Shown here: positions 49,240 through 60,784 of the stretch, in pieces | Layout of the letters: the number at the start of each line of letters is the position of its first letter | Numbering within the stretch: position 1 is the first letter of the stretch | DNA from: Eumeta japonica | Taxonomy: Eukaryota > Arthropoda > Insecta > Lepidoptera > Psychidae | Direction of reading: 5' to 3' | Assembly: GCA_005406025.1 (NCBI GenBank) | Contig: BGZK01001357.1 | Coordinates: 62,001 to 126,000, forward strand | Length of the DNA: 64,000 nt | Made by a program: the position numbers and the translations under genes | Notes under the pieces: model-generated | What the model saw: only the letters and a program-made list of their open reading frames with translations | Told to the model about the DNA's origin: nothing | Database searches by the model: none

Positions 49240-49555
49240 TTTTTTGTTGCCAAATTTCATGATTCTAGGTCAATGAGATGAGAACTAACCTCTTGTTTTG
49301 ATTTAGTTGCGCGTTTTAAAATGCAGGACATAAATCGCCTCATTTTAATAGTATTTTTTGATTATGTTGACTTAAAACTGTTTTTTTTTACTCCTCCAAG
49401 GAATCTTAAATCTAAATATTTTATATTAATTTTAACTTGATACCTCCACGCGTCTCTGAGAAAAAGGGTCTTGACAGACAGACAGGCAACGAAGTGATTA
49501 TATAAAGGTTTTTTTTTTTACCTTTTGGGGGACGCAACCTTAAAAGGAACTTTAA
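49240..49555 (+). repeat. Interspersed repeat, second copy of the 38,430 family
   Basis: TGATACCTCCACGCGTCTCT, GAGAAAAAGGGTCTTGACAG, ACAGACAGGCAACGAAGTGA and a T-run followed by ACCTTTTGGGGGACGCAACC correspond block by block with 38,545-38,660. Upstream GCCAAATTTCATGATTCTAG also fits the usual longer form of this lepidopteran repeat. Confidence 0.7.
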
Positions 49556-50529
49556 ATGTTTAATTTTATATTAAAAATACTCGAGATAACATCAAAGCAA
49601 AAATATATTTCCAAACAGTTTCTTCTTAGAATTTTTTTGCACCCCCAAAGTATTCTAATTTCGATCGTGAACAAGAAAGTTCTGGGTACCTATGTGGTAC
49701 ATTTACTTTATTAACATGTTTTTCTCAAGAGTTACTCTCGCCAAGTAGGATCCAGTGACAAACAACTAAGTCAATATTGCGTGGATTCCAGCCAGCCAGC
49801 TCAGTTCGGACCAAGTTCGGCAATTTCTGTTATTTGCTTCGCCTTGACGAGGGTTCGCGCGTGTGTTTAATTTCTTGCAAAGTGGCCTCATTTCTATTAA
49901 TCTTTGTTAACCTTTCCTTTCTGTTACGGAGATCGCTGTGGATTGTTTATGTACAGAATACTAGGGAGAGGTTCGCTTAAAGTGTTTCAAAGGGGAAAAT
50001 TTTAATTAAGAGTAATGAACTTCACAGCGAAAGACTTTTATGACTATCTTAACAAAATTGTATAGTCTCATCAATATACAAGTTTAAGGAGGAAGAAAAG
50101 TGTGTAATTTATTTATATTTTTATTTAAACTCAAACCTAATAAACACGCTAAAAAGGCTTCCAGAAGATGTAATGTTTTTTTGATCTTGCGTAGGAAATT
50201 GCCTTAAGTGAAAGATGTTGCATGTGGACGATGCGTATCAGAACGACAGACAATATTCGATTTTAAATTACATGCGATTTAAGTTTGACGTGTCTACACT
50301 GAAAATAGTAAAGCAATAAAATTTTTTTAGGCAATATTTAGTTTAGTATCGAGTTTAATAGTCTTTTTATATTTATTAAATAATAGTAATATTGTCATGT
50401 GTATTTTTGTAATTTCGTAATATTGATACATACGTTTTTAAGAGGACTCGAAATCAATGTATATTTATATATAAAGTAGGAGATAGGTGTTCTGAAAAGG
50501 AGATATTTCTAAAATAATTATATGAATTA

Positions 50530-50665
50530 GTATGAACAGGGACCAAAGTAATTTCATACATCTTACAGTTTTTGAGTAAAATGCCTATGACATACAGATT
50601 GACGAACATGATGAAACTGTAAGGATTCCTTATTTACTATTTTCGCTTGGAACCCTGAAAATGTG
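50530..50665 (+). repeat. Diverged copy of a GGTTCC/GGAACCCTGAAAA-type repeat
   Basis: CATACAGATTGACGAACATG, ATGAAACTGTAAGGATTCCT and TTGGAACCCTGAAAATGTG recall the common phrase in which a GAC-rich run precedes a TAAGGGTTCC motif and a GGAACCCTAAAAA tail. It is strongly diverged, so the boundaries are approximate. Confidence 0.45.
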
Positions 50666-51240
50666 AATTAAAATGTTTTTTTCAAAATACGATATAAAAA
50701 CCACCTTCAAAACGTATTTAAAGAACTAGTTGTTCTTGGAGTCGGTTCAAACTGAAAATAAATCAATTAATCAGATGCTTAGAAGATCTCTTTTTTGACT
50801 TGATTTTTAACGTTTCATATTCATGTTTGTTTATTATATTCTTTTGCTGGAACCGAAGTCTGTTTAAAAAATATCTTTAAATAGGTTTTTGAAAGCGGCT
50901 TTATTATTTTTTTTACTATATATAATCAGCAACTAGTATTATAAATCATCTATCGTCATCATCGCACTTTTCAATGTCAATATCGATATCCTAATTACCT
51001 CGATGTTCTTTCTCATTCTATGCATTATAAAAAAACATTGTTTTGCCCTCGGTTTCGCCCACGTGGACGTCAAAAGAATTCTTTTAACTTTTACATCGAC
51101 AAATCACACTGTCAACCTTGATCCCTATCTTGTTCAGCTGGCGACGCAGAATAAAATTTACCTTTAAACTACTTAATTTCGAATTTATATTATTAGTTAG
51201 ATTGAAAAAGAAAATGAAAATAAAATGGAAAACAATGTTT
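50666..51240. other. AT-rich noncoding stretch
   Basis: CTTGGAGTCGGTTCAAACTG near 50,737 and its near complement CTGGAACCGAAGTC near 50,848 may be ends of an old repeat. A similar word lies near 46,764. Too little is conserved to call an element. Confidence 0.35.
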
Positions 51241-51244
51241 TTTT

Positions 51245-51395
51245 TCCGGATGAAAGGTACACTACTACATCGCTTTCTGGATCTCCTGACAACGTGTATG
51301 CAAAATTTCATTATGATCCGTTGAGTAGTTAAAACGCGAAAGCGTAACAGCAAACAAACAAACTCACTTTCGCATTAATAATATTCGTCAGGATG
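51245..51395 (-). repeat. Lepidopteran interspersed repeat end (opposite orientation to 44,570)
   Basis: The + strand reads GCAAAATTTCATTATGATCC, GTTGAGTAGTTAAAACGCGA, AAGCGTAACAGCAAACAAAC and CTTTCGCATTAATAATATTCG. This is the complement of the common phrase TATTATAAATGCGAAAGT...GAAACGGCTGAACGGAT. The element is truncated at its left side. Confidence 0.7.
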
Positions 51396-51463
51396 CAGCA
51401 GTCCGAACCTTCTACTACTCCGTCAGGCAGCGTTCCTTTTCCCTTCCGCCTCGCCTATTTCAG

Positions 51464-51634
51464 TACGAGCGGTTGAAATTTGTGCCGCTCCTCGAAAATT
51501 ACGAGCGGGTTCAAATCCGGGTTAGAAATATAAAAGGCGCAATGAAATGTTTTGAAACGGGCCGTCAGCGCGATTGGCTTTGGACGGGGGCCAGGCGCAA
51601 TTTGTTCGCTCTCCTGACTGATGACCCGGGGGAG
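51464..51634 (+). other. Candidate 171-nt coding exon, unrecognised
   Basis: A long pyrimidine tract (CGTTCCTTTTCCCTTCCGCC, then TCGCCTATTTCAG) forms one of the best acceptors in the window, ending at 51,463. The GC-richer segment behind it is open in frame 0 for 57 codons to GGGGGAG at 51,634, followed by GTGAGG, a good donor. Length is a multiple of three. It reads YERLKFVPLLENYERVQIRV, then RNIKGAMKCFETGRQRDW, ARRNLFALLTDDPGE: mixed and charged, without low complexity. If not spliced, the frame ends at TAA 51,671-51,673, overlapping an AATAAA. No domain is recognised. An overlapping minus-strand frame is also open. Confidence 0.32.
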
Positions 51635-51674
51635 GTGAGGGAGGCGCCGCGCGGGGTAATGACCGCCATCTAAT

Positions 51675-52145
51675 AAACGTTCGGTCGACACAACCGAGAC
51701 ACACAACACACAAACACTCTTCTGTGTAAACATCGTAAAAATTAACCTGAATTCGGATTTAGTGGGAAACCGGCCGAATGATGCAACTGAAAATGGGATT
51801 TTAATAGTCATTTCTCTTGTAAAGAATAGTTTATACATAATGGCATGTTTGTTTACAAGAACTGCGCCTTAAAAATAAACACTATTCGGGTTGAGGTTAA
51901 GTGACAAATGAGGTAAAGTGACAAAATCGTACTAAAACCCGTTCTCTACAGAACTTCCATGAATATTTGTAAAAACGTTAGCCGCCGTTGCGTTCATAAA
52001 AAACCGTTACGTAGGTACATCAAGTGTGATTTCTCGATAACGATTTTTTTAATTCTTACTTGCATGACAAACTGTCAAATGTTTAATGTACATTTTCCTT
52101 TAAACTTTTTCTTTTAATAGTGACGTCATAAATTTAAATCTCTGT
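51675..52145. other. Noncoding spacer
   Basis: Nothing is recognised between the candidate exon and the next repeat. Confidence 0.4.
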
Positions 52146-52147
52146 GC

Positions 52148-52395
52148 TACCGTACCTAAAGGGTACTCTACTAACAGAACTTTTTCCCAAATGAACGCCG
52201 TAATTTCATTAGTTCGTTCGTCCGTCTGTTACGCCCTAAACGGACTGTATCTTTTAAACTTAGGGAGCTGCTTAAAATTTTCTGTAATAGATATTCTAAC
52301 GAATAATAAAAAAACGTAAAAACTTTATCGTTTGTTTTTGTTCTATCGTAGAAATCGTAATACATACAAGCGTCAAACTTGGTCTATTTATATTG
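52148..52395 (+). repeat. Interspersed repeat, related to 60,785-61,490
   Basis: ACCGTACCTAAAGGGTACTC, TTCGTTCGTCCGTCTGTTAC and, further on, ACATACAAGCGTCAAACTTG appear in the same order as the corresponding blocks of the element at 60.8-61.5 kb (GTCCGTCTGTC, CATGCGTCAAACTTG). This copy lacks the GTACGGAAC tail. Confidence 0.5.
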
Positions 52396-53785
52396 CGAAT
52401 CCTAGAGTTAAACAATAACCAGCCAGTCGGGTTCGCGTAAAAAAATTCCAAATGCGTGCCGTCATTAAAAATTTAATTACAGAAAACACATTTTTTTTTG
52501 TGTGAATACTTAACGTAACAATATACTGTGCGGCGGTAACGAACACTAAACACGCGTATCCGAGTTACACTTATCCAGTTATTTATTAATCCTTTAAAAG
52601 TATTTATAGTCAACAGCTATCTTTGTAGGCGTTTTCTTGCAATTATTTGTGTGTTAGCGGCGATTGTGGTAATACTAAACCTGATTACCTTGTTACTGGA
52701 CATGTAATTGTGGCCTTAGTTCTCTTTGAGGTTTATCTGTGATAAGCTTCGGAATTGTACACCGTAGAATGATTTCTATGAAATTTCTTTATTACTTTCT
52801 AATTATTCATAAAGTCATAATAGTAATATTTAGGTTATTTGACTTTCCATTAAGAAGCGACCGCGTAGTTATCGCATTTTTAATATGATCGATGTGTTTA
52901 ATTTAAAACCTTACGCATTAAATTAAACCGAAGGTGAGGTTACATTCGATTTATTTGTATTAGTCGTGCGTACGGGTGTAATTGAATTTTTATCACCGTT
53001 CAATTTCCTTTCGATGATGGATTACTTGTTCGAATCGGTCGCAAGACTTCACCATTCCTTTTTATCTTTTAATTTGTGAAGTCATTATGCAATGCACATA
53101 AACGGCACCATTACTGGAATTTATCTCTATCAGATAAATAGTCAACCTACATCTATCTATAGATTTAGCGACACCAGAAAAAAAATGAGCAAGCTTCTTA
53201 ATGAGTAGTGATGGCATCACTTTCTAGTGCTTTTAATCAAATTGTCTCGGTCAAGTTATTCTCAATAATACAAGTAGACATCGTAACACCGATTAACCCA
53301 AAACTTACGTTGAGGTGACACCATAGATATTGACAAGCAAACAATCTACCGTTGCTTGAAATACTGCATTTCTATAGTAGATAATACTAAAAAGTAAAGC
53401 TTTTAACACACATCATCTACCCATTTCATGTCAAATTTTATGCACACATTTACAAAGTATTATTGCGTGAATTCAGCACTTTTCTTTAGATTTGCAATGT
53501 AACTAACCCAAAACTCATTATCCGAAGAATGAGGCTCAAAATTATTAGAATTATTTTTATACGTTTTCAAGAATAATAATTAACATTCAAAATGAAACTA
53601 TCGAAATTTATAACCGACGTTTTCGACATAAATTGCAAGTTAACGATAATGTTAGCCGATGTTTCGGCAGCCCGTCAGCATCAACGTCAAAATTTAACGA
53701 TGACTAACGCTAATTGACAGCGAAAGAGCATATTTCGCGGTTAACTATAATTAAGCCTACTTTAATATTAACAGGCATATAAACG
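52396..53785. other. AT-rich noncoding stretch
   Basis: The part at 53,600-53,760 keeps CpGs and ATTA/TAAC words more than its surroundings and might be a conserved noncoding block. No definite feature is supported. Confidence 0.35.
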
Positions 53786-53789
53786 TCGC

Positions 53790-54070
53790 CGGTCGGAACG
53801 ACGGTGGTTCAGCGGTCGAGGGCGTCACGATCCCGAGCATGACCGCGGGCGAGTTGACGATGAGCTTTCAAGTCAAACCAAAGCACTCGTTTCGTGCCTC
53901 AGAGAGCACATAAAGCCGTCAGTTGCTGACGTCATCGTGTTGAGGAGGTCGGTCGTTATCTCCCCCCTCACCCGCACGGCGCCGGCGTCGGGGCTCGAGG
54001 TCGAAGTCCCACGATCTGAGATGACAAGAGATAATGGGATAGTGTGTACCGGTTGTGGGACAAAATGAAA
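53790..54070 (+). repeat. SINE copy, AGCCGTCGG family, second copy
   Basis: ACGACGGTGGTTCAGCGGTC (box A-like, 53,798) begins the tRNA-like head. The body continues CACTCGTTTCGTGCCTCAGA, GAGCACATAAAGCCGTCAGT and a C-rich tract, then ends AATGGGATAGTGTGTACC. It aligns with 29,090-29,345 in the same order. The 86-codon minus-strand frame over it is a by-product. Confidence 0.65.
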
Positions 54071-54234
54071 ACCTGATAAATGTCGCTGATGCGATTCACT
54101 CGAAATCGTTAGAAGACGTTTGATATTTATCAAAGTATGTTTTATTTCTGCTCTATGCTAAGTCGAAAATAAGATATTTTATTTATGCTAATCGCTATGA
54201 ATGATAATAGACGAATTAAAATGAGACGTCCTCG

Positions 54235-54430
54235 TTGTACTTTTTCAACTCGAAACGAGCAGTAGGTACCGCGTTTCGGGCGGTCGGCGTCGCTTGTAAA
54301 TCGCGCCCACATGATTTTTTGCCGCGACATTTGTCGGCAATTAGGGCGGGTATTAATTTAGTGACGTGCTGTGATTTATATCGAACGATAAAACGCACGC
54401 CGGCAGCTTTTAGCTTACGTATAAGTTATC
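54235..54430. other. Mixed-GC segment, open on both strands
   Basis: Three frames, on both strands, stay open for 60-83 codons through 54,235-54,486. No splice sites pair. CpG-rich words (GGGCGGTCGGCGTCGC) are preserved. No function is recognised. Confidence 0.25.
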
Positions 54431-54444
54431 GTTTTTCGCAACTA

Positions 54445-54680
54445 TTTATCTATACATATATAAGTGAAATAACACTGACTGACTGACTGACTCGTCACGA
54501 GATTTCCAAATCTATATGTCCGATTGACTTGAACTTTGGCGTAGTTACTCTTTTCGGAGACGTAGGCGCTTATTAAGAACGGATTTTACGCAATTTTTTT
54601 CTAAAAAATAATTCATATACACAAGATGAAGGAATTCGTGTTGTCTACGCGAGTGGAGCCGCGAGCAAAAACTATATATT
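54445..54680 (-). repeat. Interspersed repeat, CTAGCTTTTG family, copy 3 (inverted)
   Basis: The + strand shows TATATAAGTGAAATAACACT, a fourfold GACT run, CGAGATTTCCAAATCTATAT, GACTTGAACTTTGGCGTAGT and, at the end, ACGCGAGTGGAGCCGCGAGC. Read on the minus strand this is GCTCGCGGCTCCACTCGCGT followed by the same blocks as at 16,769 and 30,288. It is noncoding. Confidence 0.65.
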
Positions 54681-54964
54681 ATCCAGAATTGTGTTTTAAT
54701 GTTTATCATTTTCTTACAAACTGTGGTATAAGTCTGTATATTTATTTTAGTCGACATATCTCTATAATAAATAAGACATAATAAATAGTTAGGATTGAAG
54801 ATGCTGTTCATTAGTGATTCAGTACGTATGTAGTAGGTACAATTATATTGATATTGTATAAGCTGTTACAAAAAAGATAATTTATAATAAAGTGGTAGGT
54901 GACATATATGTTTTATAATAATTTACTTGATATTTCATTCCTTAAAGTACTATTTAGCTTTTTT

Positions 54965-55112
54965 TACTAAACAAGTTGGCAAAGAAGAAGAAGCCTGGGA
55001 CAGATAGCAAAACACCATTGGTTACGGACGATCCAGGGTTGTATGTCATGAAAACTCAACGTATGTCATGGGCAATACAGCAGTGGATGTCCAATGAGTG
55101 AAACTAATTTTG
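54965..55112 (+). pseudogene. C-terminal scrap of an RTE-type LINE
   Basis: AAGAAGAAGCCTGGGACAGA, then SWAIQQWMSNE and a stop at 55,100, with CAGCAGTGGATGTCCAATGA as DNA. Lepidopteran RTE-like LINEs commonly end their protein in a phrase like EAYAQQWT-NE followed by a stop, with DNA CAGCAGTGGAC. Only the last few dozen codons are detectable and upstream frames are shifted. Confidence 0.45.
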
Positions 55113-55194
55113 TGACAATCGTAAAAATGTTTGAATAATAAGATCACTGAGAACGCCAAGATCACTCTTGGCGTTTGTTTTTAATAAGTGTATA

Positions 55195-56730
55195 AATTAA
55201 GGCATGTTTCCTGATTTGTTGAAAGAAAATGAAGTAATTCAATTATTTAAAGGCACTAGTACATCAAATTTAATGCTTATATCTATACTACCGACACTAA
55301 TTAGTATATTTCTATTGTAATAAATTAATATCTAATAAACAGTTAGGTTTTACTGGAAATCGCTTAACAATCGATGCTAGTGTTGCGCTTGTGCAGCATA
55401 TTTTTGAAGCCTGGGAAGATTTGTGAGTTGCAATTGATGTATTTTACGATCTCTCCGTGACATTCGATTGCGTTGATCAGGAAACTACGTCACTATGGAG
55501 TAACAAACCAGGTAATCAACCTACTGAAATAGTATTCGAGGAACAGGGTTCAGAGGATTGATGACAATCCTCTAAGATTATTTGGGTCTATAGTCCAGGG
55601 ATCAACCACAGGGATCAATTCTGGATCTCTTTCTTTTTTTAGTCTATATGAATGACTTACCTAGCCTTGTTAAGGATGTTCGGCAGATAGTACTGTTTGC
55701 AGACCATACTTCTTTGTTATTCAAAGTTAAAAGACTACAGCCCGCTAATGAGCATGTGAATAATGCTGTCTCTAAGGTAGAGTTTAGAATGGTTGACTGC
55801 AAACAACTTACTTTTATGAAATGAAAACAAAATGTATAAAATCCTCACTTCCAAATGTAAGATAAGGGTCCGGATCTTTTTTAGTACATAACAAAGTATT
55901 GGAGTGTGATAACACTCCTGTATTCCTTGTTATTACTTTAGATAACAGGCTTTAACGGTATCCTCATATTAGTAAGTTGGACAAAAAGCTCAGCTCTGCA
56001 GGCAAAAAGATACCAAATTTATCAGACACTAAAACTGCTAGATTAGTATATTTTGGCTGTTTCCGAAACCTGATATCGTATGGCACCTTATTCTGGGGAC
56101 ATGCCACGGATATTCATAGAATTTTCGTGCTGCAGGAGCGGGCCGTTTGCGCAATTTACATGCTTGGATCTCATGTATCTCTTAAAAGGAAATTGAAAAT
56201 CTTAACTCTGGTATCCCAATTCATATATGAAAATTTGTTACATATAAAAAAAAATTGAAATGCTTAAAATAATTGAAGATCGACATAAACTCAATACCAG
56301 AAATAAAAATACTCTGTTTTTACATTTTAGTCCACAGTTCAAAGCGACAAATTCATTTAGGGGGCTCTCTGTACGCATTTAATACGATCCCTATGGATAT
56401 ACAAAACTCACCCTTATGTAAATTTAATAGCATTATCAAACAATCACAAAAAAAAAAGGTATTATACAATTTCCGAATATTTAGAAGACTGATATCCATA
56501 GGGCATAAGTAGTTCGACTTCTTACTAGACTGGTCCGTTCATAATTGGTTTTGTATTTGTTTTGGCTATGCATCATGAAGTTATAATAGGGCTACACTTA
56601 AGTTTCTTGCTCGTTCCTCTTGAGGAAAAACTCCCTTGCTAACGAGCAATAAAGTGTAAATTCGCAAAAATACGACATATTTCAAACATTATTTTATAAC
56701 CTACGAAATAATGATATTTTGAATTTGAAT
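55195..56730 (+). pseudogene. CR1/Jockey-type LINE, reverse transcriptase pseudogene with 3' end
   Basis: Pieces of one reverse transcriptase appear in order across several frames: PDLLKENEVIQLFKGTSTSN near 55,212; LGFTGNRLTIDASVALVQHI then FEAWED near 55,341; VTFDCVD near 55,455; LYMNDLPSLVKDVRQIVLFA then DHTSLLFKV near 55,645-55,730; LDKKLSSAGKK, then TARLVYFGCFRNLISYGTLF, WGHATDI and FVLQERAVCAIYMLGSHVSL at 55,977-56,190; and FIYENLLHIKKN at the end of that frame. The catalytic motif reads FADH instead of FADD. Stops (for example TGA near 55,421) and frameshifts break it. A 3' UTR with TTTCTTGCTCGTTCCTCTTG ends in TATTTTGAATTTGAAT. The endonuclease domain is missing. Confidence 0.85.
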
Positions 56731-57040
56731 GATTATTTGTCATTCTACTACATAAAAAGAAAAGAAAATATAATTATTTTGCATTGCGTTAATTTCTGTT
56801 TTTATGTCCTCCTCTACTTTTAAAACTCATCTGTTGTAATATGAGATTTGTGGATTTGGTGAAAATCAGATACAAACCTAAACATCTCGTTCTCTACCCT
56901 TCTAGAAACGTTTAGACAATGGAATTAAGCACGTTAAAGCACGAGGCTAAAATCTGAAGTTCTATCGGTGGCGGTTTACAACATTTCTTGTATTATCCCG
57001 CCCACTTTCCGTCGTGGCGTTCATTATCGCGCCCGTCGCA
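56731..57040. other. Spacer between two LINE copies
   Basis: About 300 bases with no recognisable feature. Confidence 0.4.
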
Positions 57041-57656
57041 TTCGATATCAAGTTTTGATAATATTATTCTACTTGTCGTCTTAACGACATTTTTGCGTAT
57101 TACAAGACGTTCGTCGACATTTTCAATAAACTTTATAAGCATCTCAAGAGACATATAGAATCGTTCCAAAAAAAGAGTAACATCCATAACATTAACTCTA
57201 GCCATGAGAAGGATCTTGCTGTTCATAAAATCTGTCTAAGCAAAGTTAATAAATCGTTTAAAGGGCAATGTGTGCGCTTTTATAATAAGACCCCAAGTGA
57301 AATTCAAAATTTGCCATTTAATGAATTTAAACGTTTCGTTAAAAGAAAATTATATGGCAAGGGCTATTGTACTGTGTCTGAATGTGTTAACAAAAAAAAA
57401 AACCCAAGTTATTGAATTGCTCGGCTATCAGGTTACTTCGTGTTATTACTACGTGTTGTACTAAATTATTTATTATTAAATATTTAGTATCGATGAGTAA
57501 AAAAGAGCAAACTTTGAGTTTCTTGCCCATTCTTCTCATGGTAAATCAGCATTTCGAATAAGTGGTAATTTTAATGTCGAAACAGTCATTTATGATGCAT
57601 TTCAAGTGCAATCTCTATTAGCTACGAAATAAAGATATTTTTGATGTGATTTGATT
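57040..57656 (+). pseudogene. Second CR1/Jockey-type LINE 3' fragment
   Basis: A frame open for about 110 codons from 57,083 to the TGA at 57,413-57,415 contains KDLAVHKICLSKVNKSFKGQ, CVRFYNKTPSEIQNLPFNEF and KRFVKRKLYGKGYCTVSECV. This is the C-terminal tail that follows the reverse transcriptase domain in this LINE group (usual form ...FYNKIPD.VQ.L....FK.F.K..L..K.YY...D). The 3' UTR carries TTTCTTGCCCATTCTTCTCA and ends CTACGAAATAAAGATATTTT. It is clearly related to, but more divergent than, the copy ending at 56,730, so the two are separate subfamily insertions in the same orientation. Confidence 0.75.
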
Positions 57657-60600
57657 TGTCAACAGAACATGAAAATATGTCTTCTTCTTTTCATAATGTA
57701 AATTCTATGCTTGGCTTGTCGATGATCGGTATTTAAGTTATTTTTTAAGAATAAGCCTACATAGAATGTTTGACAAACATTGTCAATCATGATGATTGAT
57801 GAAATACACAATAATCACAAACTATTCCAAGCGAATCGGAGCCATTTCATAATTAAATCTAAACCCATGCAGTCGAAAACTAATCATAACTTTCCCAACC
57901 TCTGTTGATGTTGTAAACGACCCATTAACAAACGATACAGTTAAAAATAATCCTATTACAAAAGTGGAAGGTGTCGAGTTAATGGCTACAAGAGGAAAAC
58001 CGAGGAGCGACGATAAAAATCTAATAGCCACCTTATTATGAATGTTTACCATTATTAACATATAATTAGTTTCGGGAACATAACACGCTTCAACGGGTTA
58101 ACACAAATATTTGCCGGTTGTTTTACGGGAATTTTATCGTGAGACTTCCACGTGACAGCTTTTAAAGTTTAACTCATAACAGTTAAAGGGTTAACGAGCG
58201 TCGTTGTAGTACGACGAAACCGCTGGGTTTCTAATTACGTCGTCTGTGGAATGACCGCTGTTAAAAATATTATGACACATTTTGAACTGAACCAAGGTTG
58301 TATGTTTATTGTTTATTTCGTATTCCGATTTGGGATACATCTGTATTCCAAGTTCGGATGTTGAAATACATTCAACAAAACCGGCACAGAACGTATTTTT
58401 GTAAGAGTTTGTATTGACGTGAGAAAAGAACTGCTTATATTAGTCATATATAATCTCACGTCTCGTGATGTGTGTAATATTTAAAATATAGTTAAAAATA
58501 TCGACTGTTGTTTAGGTCGCTTGAAGAGGTTATCAAACTTATTCAAATCGTTCATAATTGGCACTATGATGTGTCTGATTATGAATTTTCCTGGGTTAAA
58601 CATTAAATATGATACCGCATTTCACTGTGAATCGTTTAACACTGATTAAAATGTAGACCATTTATTTGCGATTTCATTATTCCTTTACACGGAAATTTCA
58701 AAGTGCTATTTGTGTAACCTTGTATTTTTACCGCAAAATTCTATCCTTTATTGTTAAAAGAATATAACACCATAAATAGACAACCCTTAAACACGACACG
58801 GAAATGCATCGCGTGGGGTCTTTATAGAGCTGTGATGTTCCGCCGCTTACCTTTTATACTGACGTTGCATCTCATCAATATTCCTAAAATGCATTTCGTG
58901 AGCCACGATCCCGCTCAAAATTTAAACACATGACAATAAAACGACCGTATTCCGTTTTGAATTTCAAAGGAGAATGCCCACGAGTGTATGAAGTTTAAGA
59001 ACATCTTTGTCCAGATTGTATTACAAATTCTTTTTGTGTTGTAAAACAGAAATATTGTAATTTAAGGAACAATAAGCATTTTTTAACATTTCACTTAGGT
59101 TTCCGAGAAGTCTGACGTGCAATTTAAGTTATTGAGGTTTGATGTGCGATTTGTCACACACAACCCGAAGTTTTGTAACACTAACTTAACAATAGATGAA
59201 TAGAATAAGACAAAGCAATAAAAATTATGAAAAATATTTAATAAAGTGCAAAAACATGTGCAATTCGGGACCTATGGATTCTGTTATCATGTTTCATAAT
59301 CATTTTAAAAATATGAAACTACATAGTCTACATATGCATTAATTTAGCTTAATTGCAAAAAAAAAAGACATTTCCTAGTCAGTCTGAAGATATCGAATTA
59401 TAGGTTTTAACTAAAGCATTGGCTAGTTAATGCTTATAATACTAATAGCTTTTAACTTCGTGGGGTTTATTGCGGTAGTATATTATTTTCTTGGAGTAAA
59501 AAATTGGCTAAGCGCATTAATTACTTATTCCTTTAGTTATTTAAGAGTAAAATAAATTTTTCAATATATTTATGATTTCTCTTCTTCATTAAAACACAAT
59601 ATGATTTAAGATCAGTTTTTTTATAAAACAATATTTTTCTGAAGTTTTCATTAACAAAATGTGTAAATTCAGAGATTTTACGTTATGATAGTAAAGACGA
59701 TGAAAATTTGTAAAAGTTATGAGTGTTTCAGTTTGATTGTGATTTTTTTGATTTTATGTATATAAAGTAATTACTATACTAATTCTTTAATATTGGCTAT
59801 AGAACTATAATAATTTGTCTTCGGTTAAAATTTTAAAAAGAATGTTCATGTCATTACTAAGTGTCATGTCATTTCAATAAAAGGAATTGTAAATGATAAT
59901 GTAGAAGAATAAACATTAAATGTCGTTTCTTTGTTTACAGAGCAACAAATTTATTCATTTTATATTAAAAAAATAACAGATCTTATATGTATTATCTGCA
60001 TATTAAAGAAAATAATTAAAACAATAATATAAATTGAAAAAAATGTATTATTTAAATAAAACATGTAAATAACTAACAAATAAAAAACATGTAATAGGAT
60101 ATATTGTTTCGTTTGTTATTGTTTAATGTTTTTAAATATACCTATTAATAGTGCGCTGAATTTAAAAAGATGTGCATTGATTTCTCATTTATTACAACAT
60201 ATCGTGTAGAAAAATAAAACCATGTTGTAAACCATCTTGTATAATAAAGATAAAAAATGTTTTTATTGTGGAAAGCTTTTGTATTCCTGCTTTGTTTCGT
60301 CAAAATCCCTTAATTCTTATGTCATTATACCTTAAACAATTAACAAAGCAAAAGATAAAAAAGGAAACTGGGATTTTTCACTGAACATAAAATGCGCTAC
60401 TTACCAAAAAAAAATTGTATTGCCTTACTGTTATTTAATTTATTTAATGTTTTTTTTTTTGTGACGATATATTGTCGCTTTTTATTCAAGGAAGATATAT
60501 TTTTCTAATTCATTTAATGAATAATAATAATCCTTGCTGATTTTTGTCACGTTTTATAAATTTATTATATATGGTCACGTACAAAAATCTAAAATTATAT

Positions 60601-60780
60601 TCACAATTCGGCGTGCAACACCGCTGATAATGTTCGAAGGGCATTAATATTCCAACGCGATATTTGCATCTCGTCACTGGAAGTCTCTTTGTGTGCTAAT
60701 GCGTTTATGACTAATGTATAAATGTTTTCAATGTATTGTCTATTTTATTACTCTGTCGTACAATGTAAGGAGACTTTGAC
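57657..60780. other. AT-rich noncoding stretch
   Basis: Acceptor-like TTTCTTTGTTTACAG ends at 59,940, but no exon-like sequence follows. The region 59,300-60,600 is the most AT-rich of the window. No gene, repeat family or RNA structure is recognised. Confidence 0.4.
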
Positions 60781-60784
60781 ATGA

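Noticed and set aside
51455..51838. 127-codon open frame on the minus strand over the candidate exon
   Set aside because: It runs across the + strand splice signals, has no start or splice context of its own and has background composition at both ends. It is likely an antisense shadow.
55152..55175. Ten-base-pair stem with a TCAC loop followed by a T run, resembling an intrinsic terminator
   Set aside because: The DNA is eukaryotic, so a rho-independent terminator has no role. It sits next to a LINE relic and is probably a chance palindrome.
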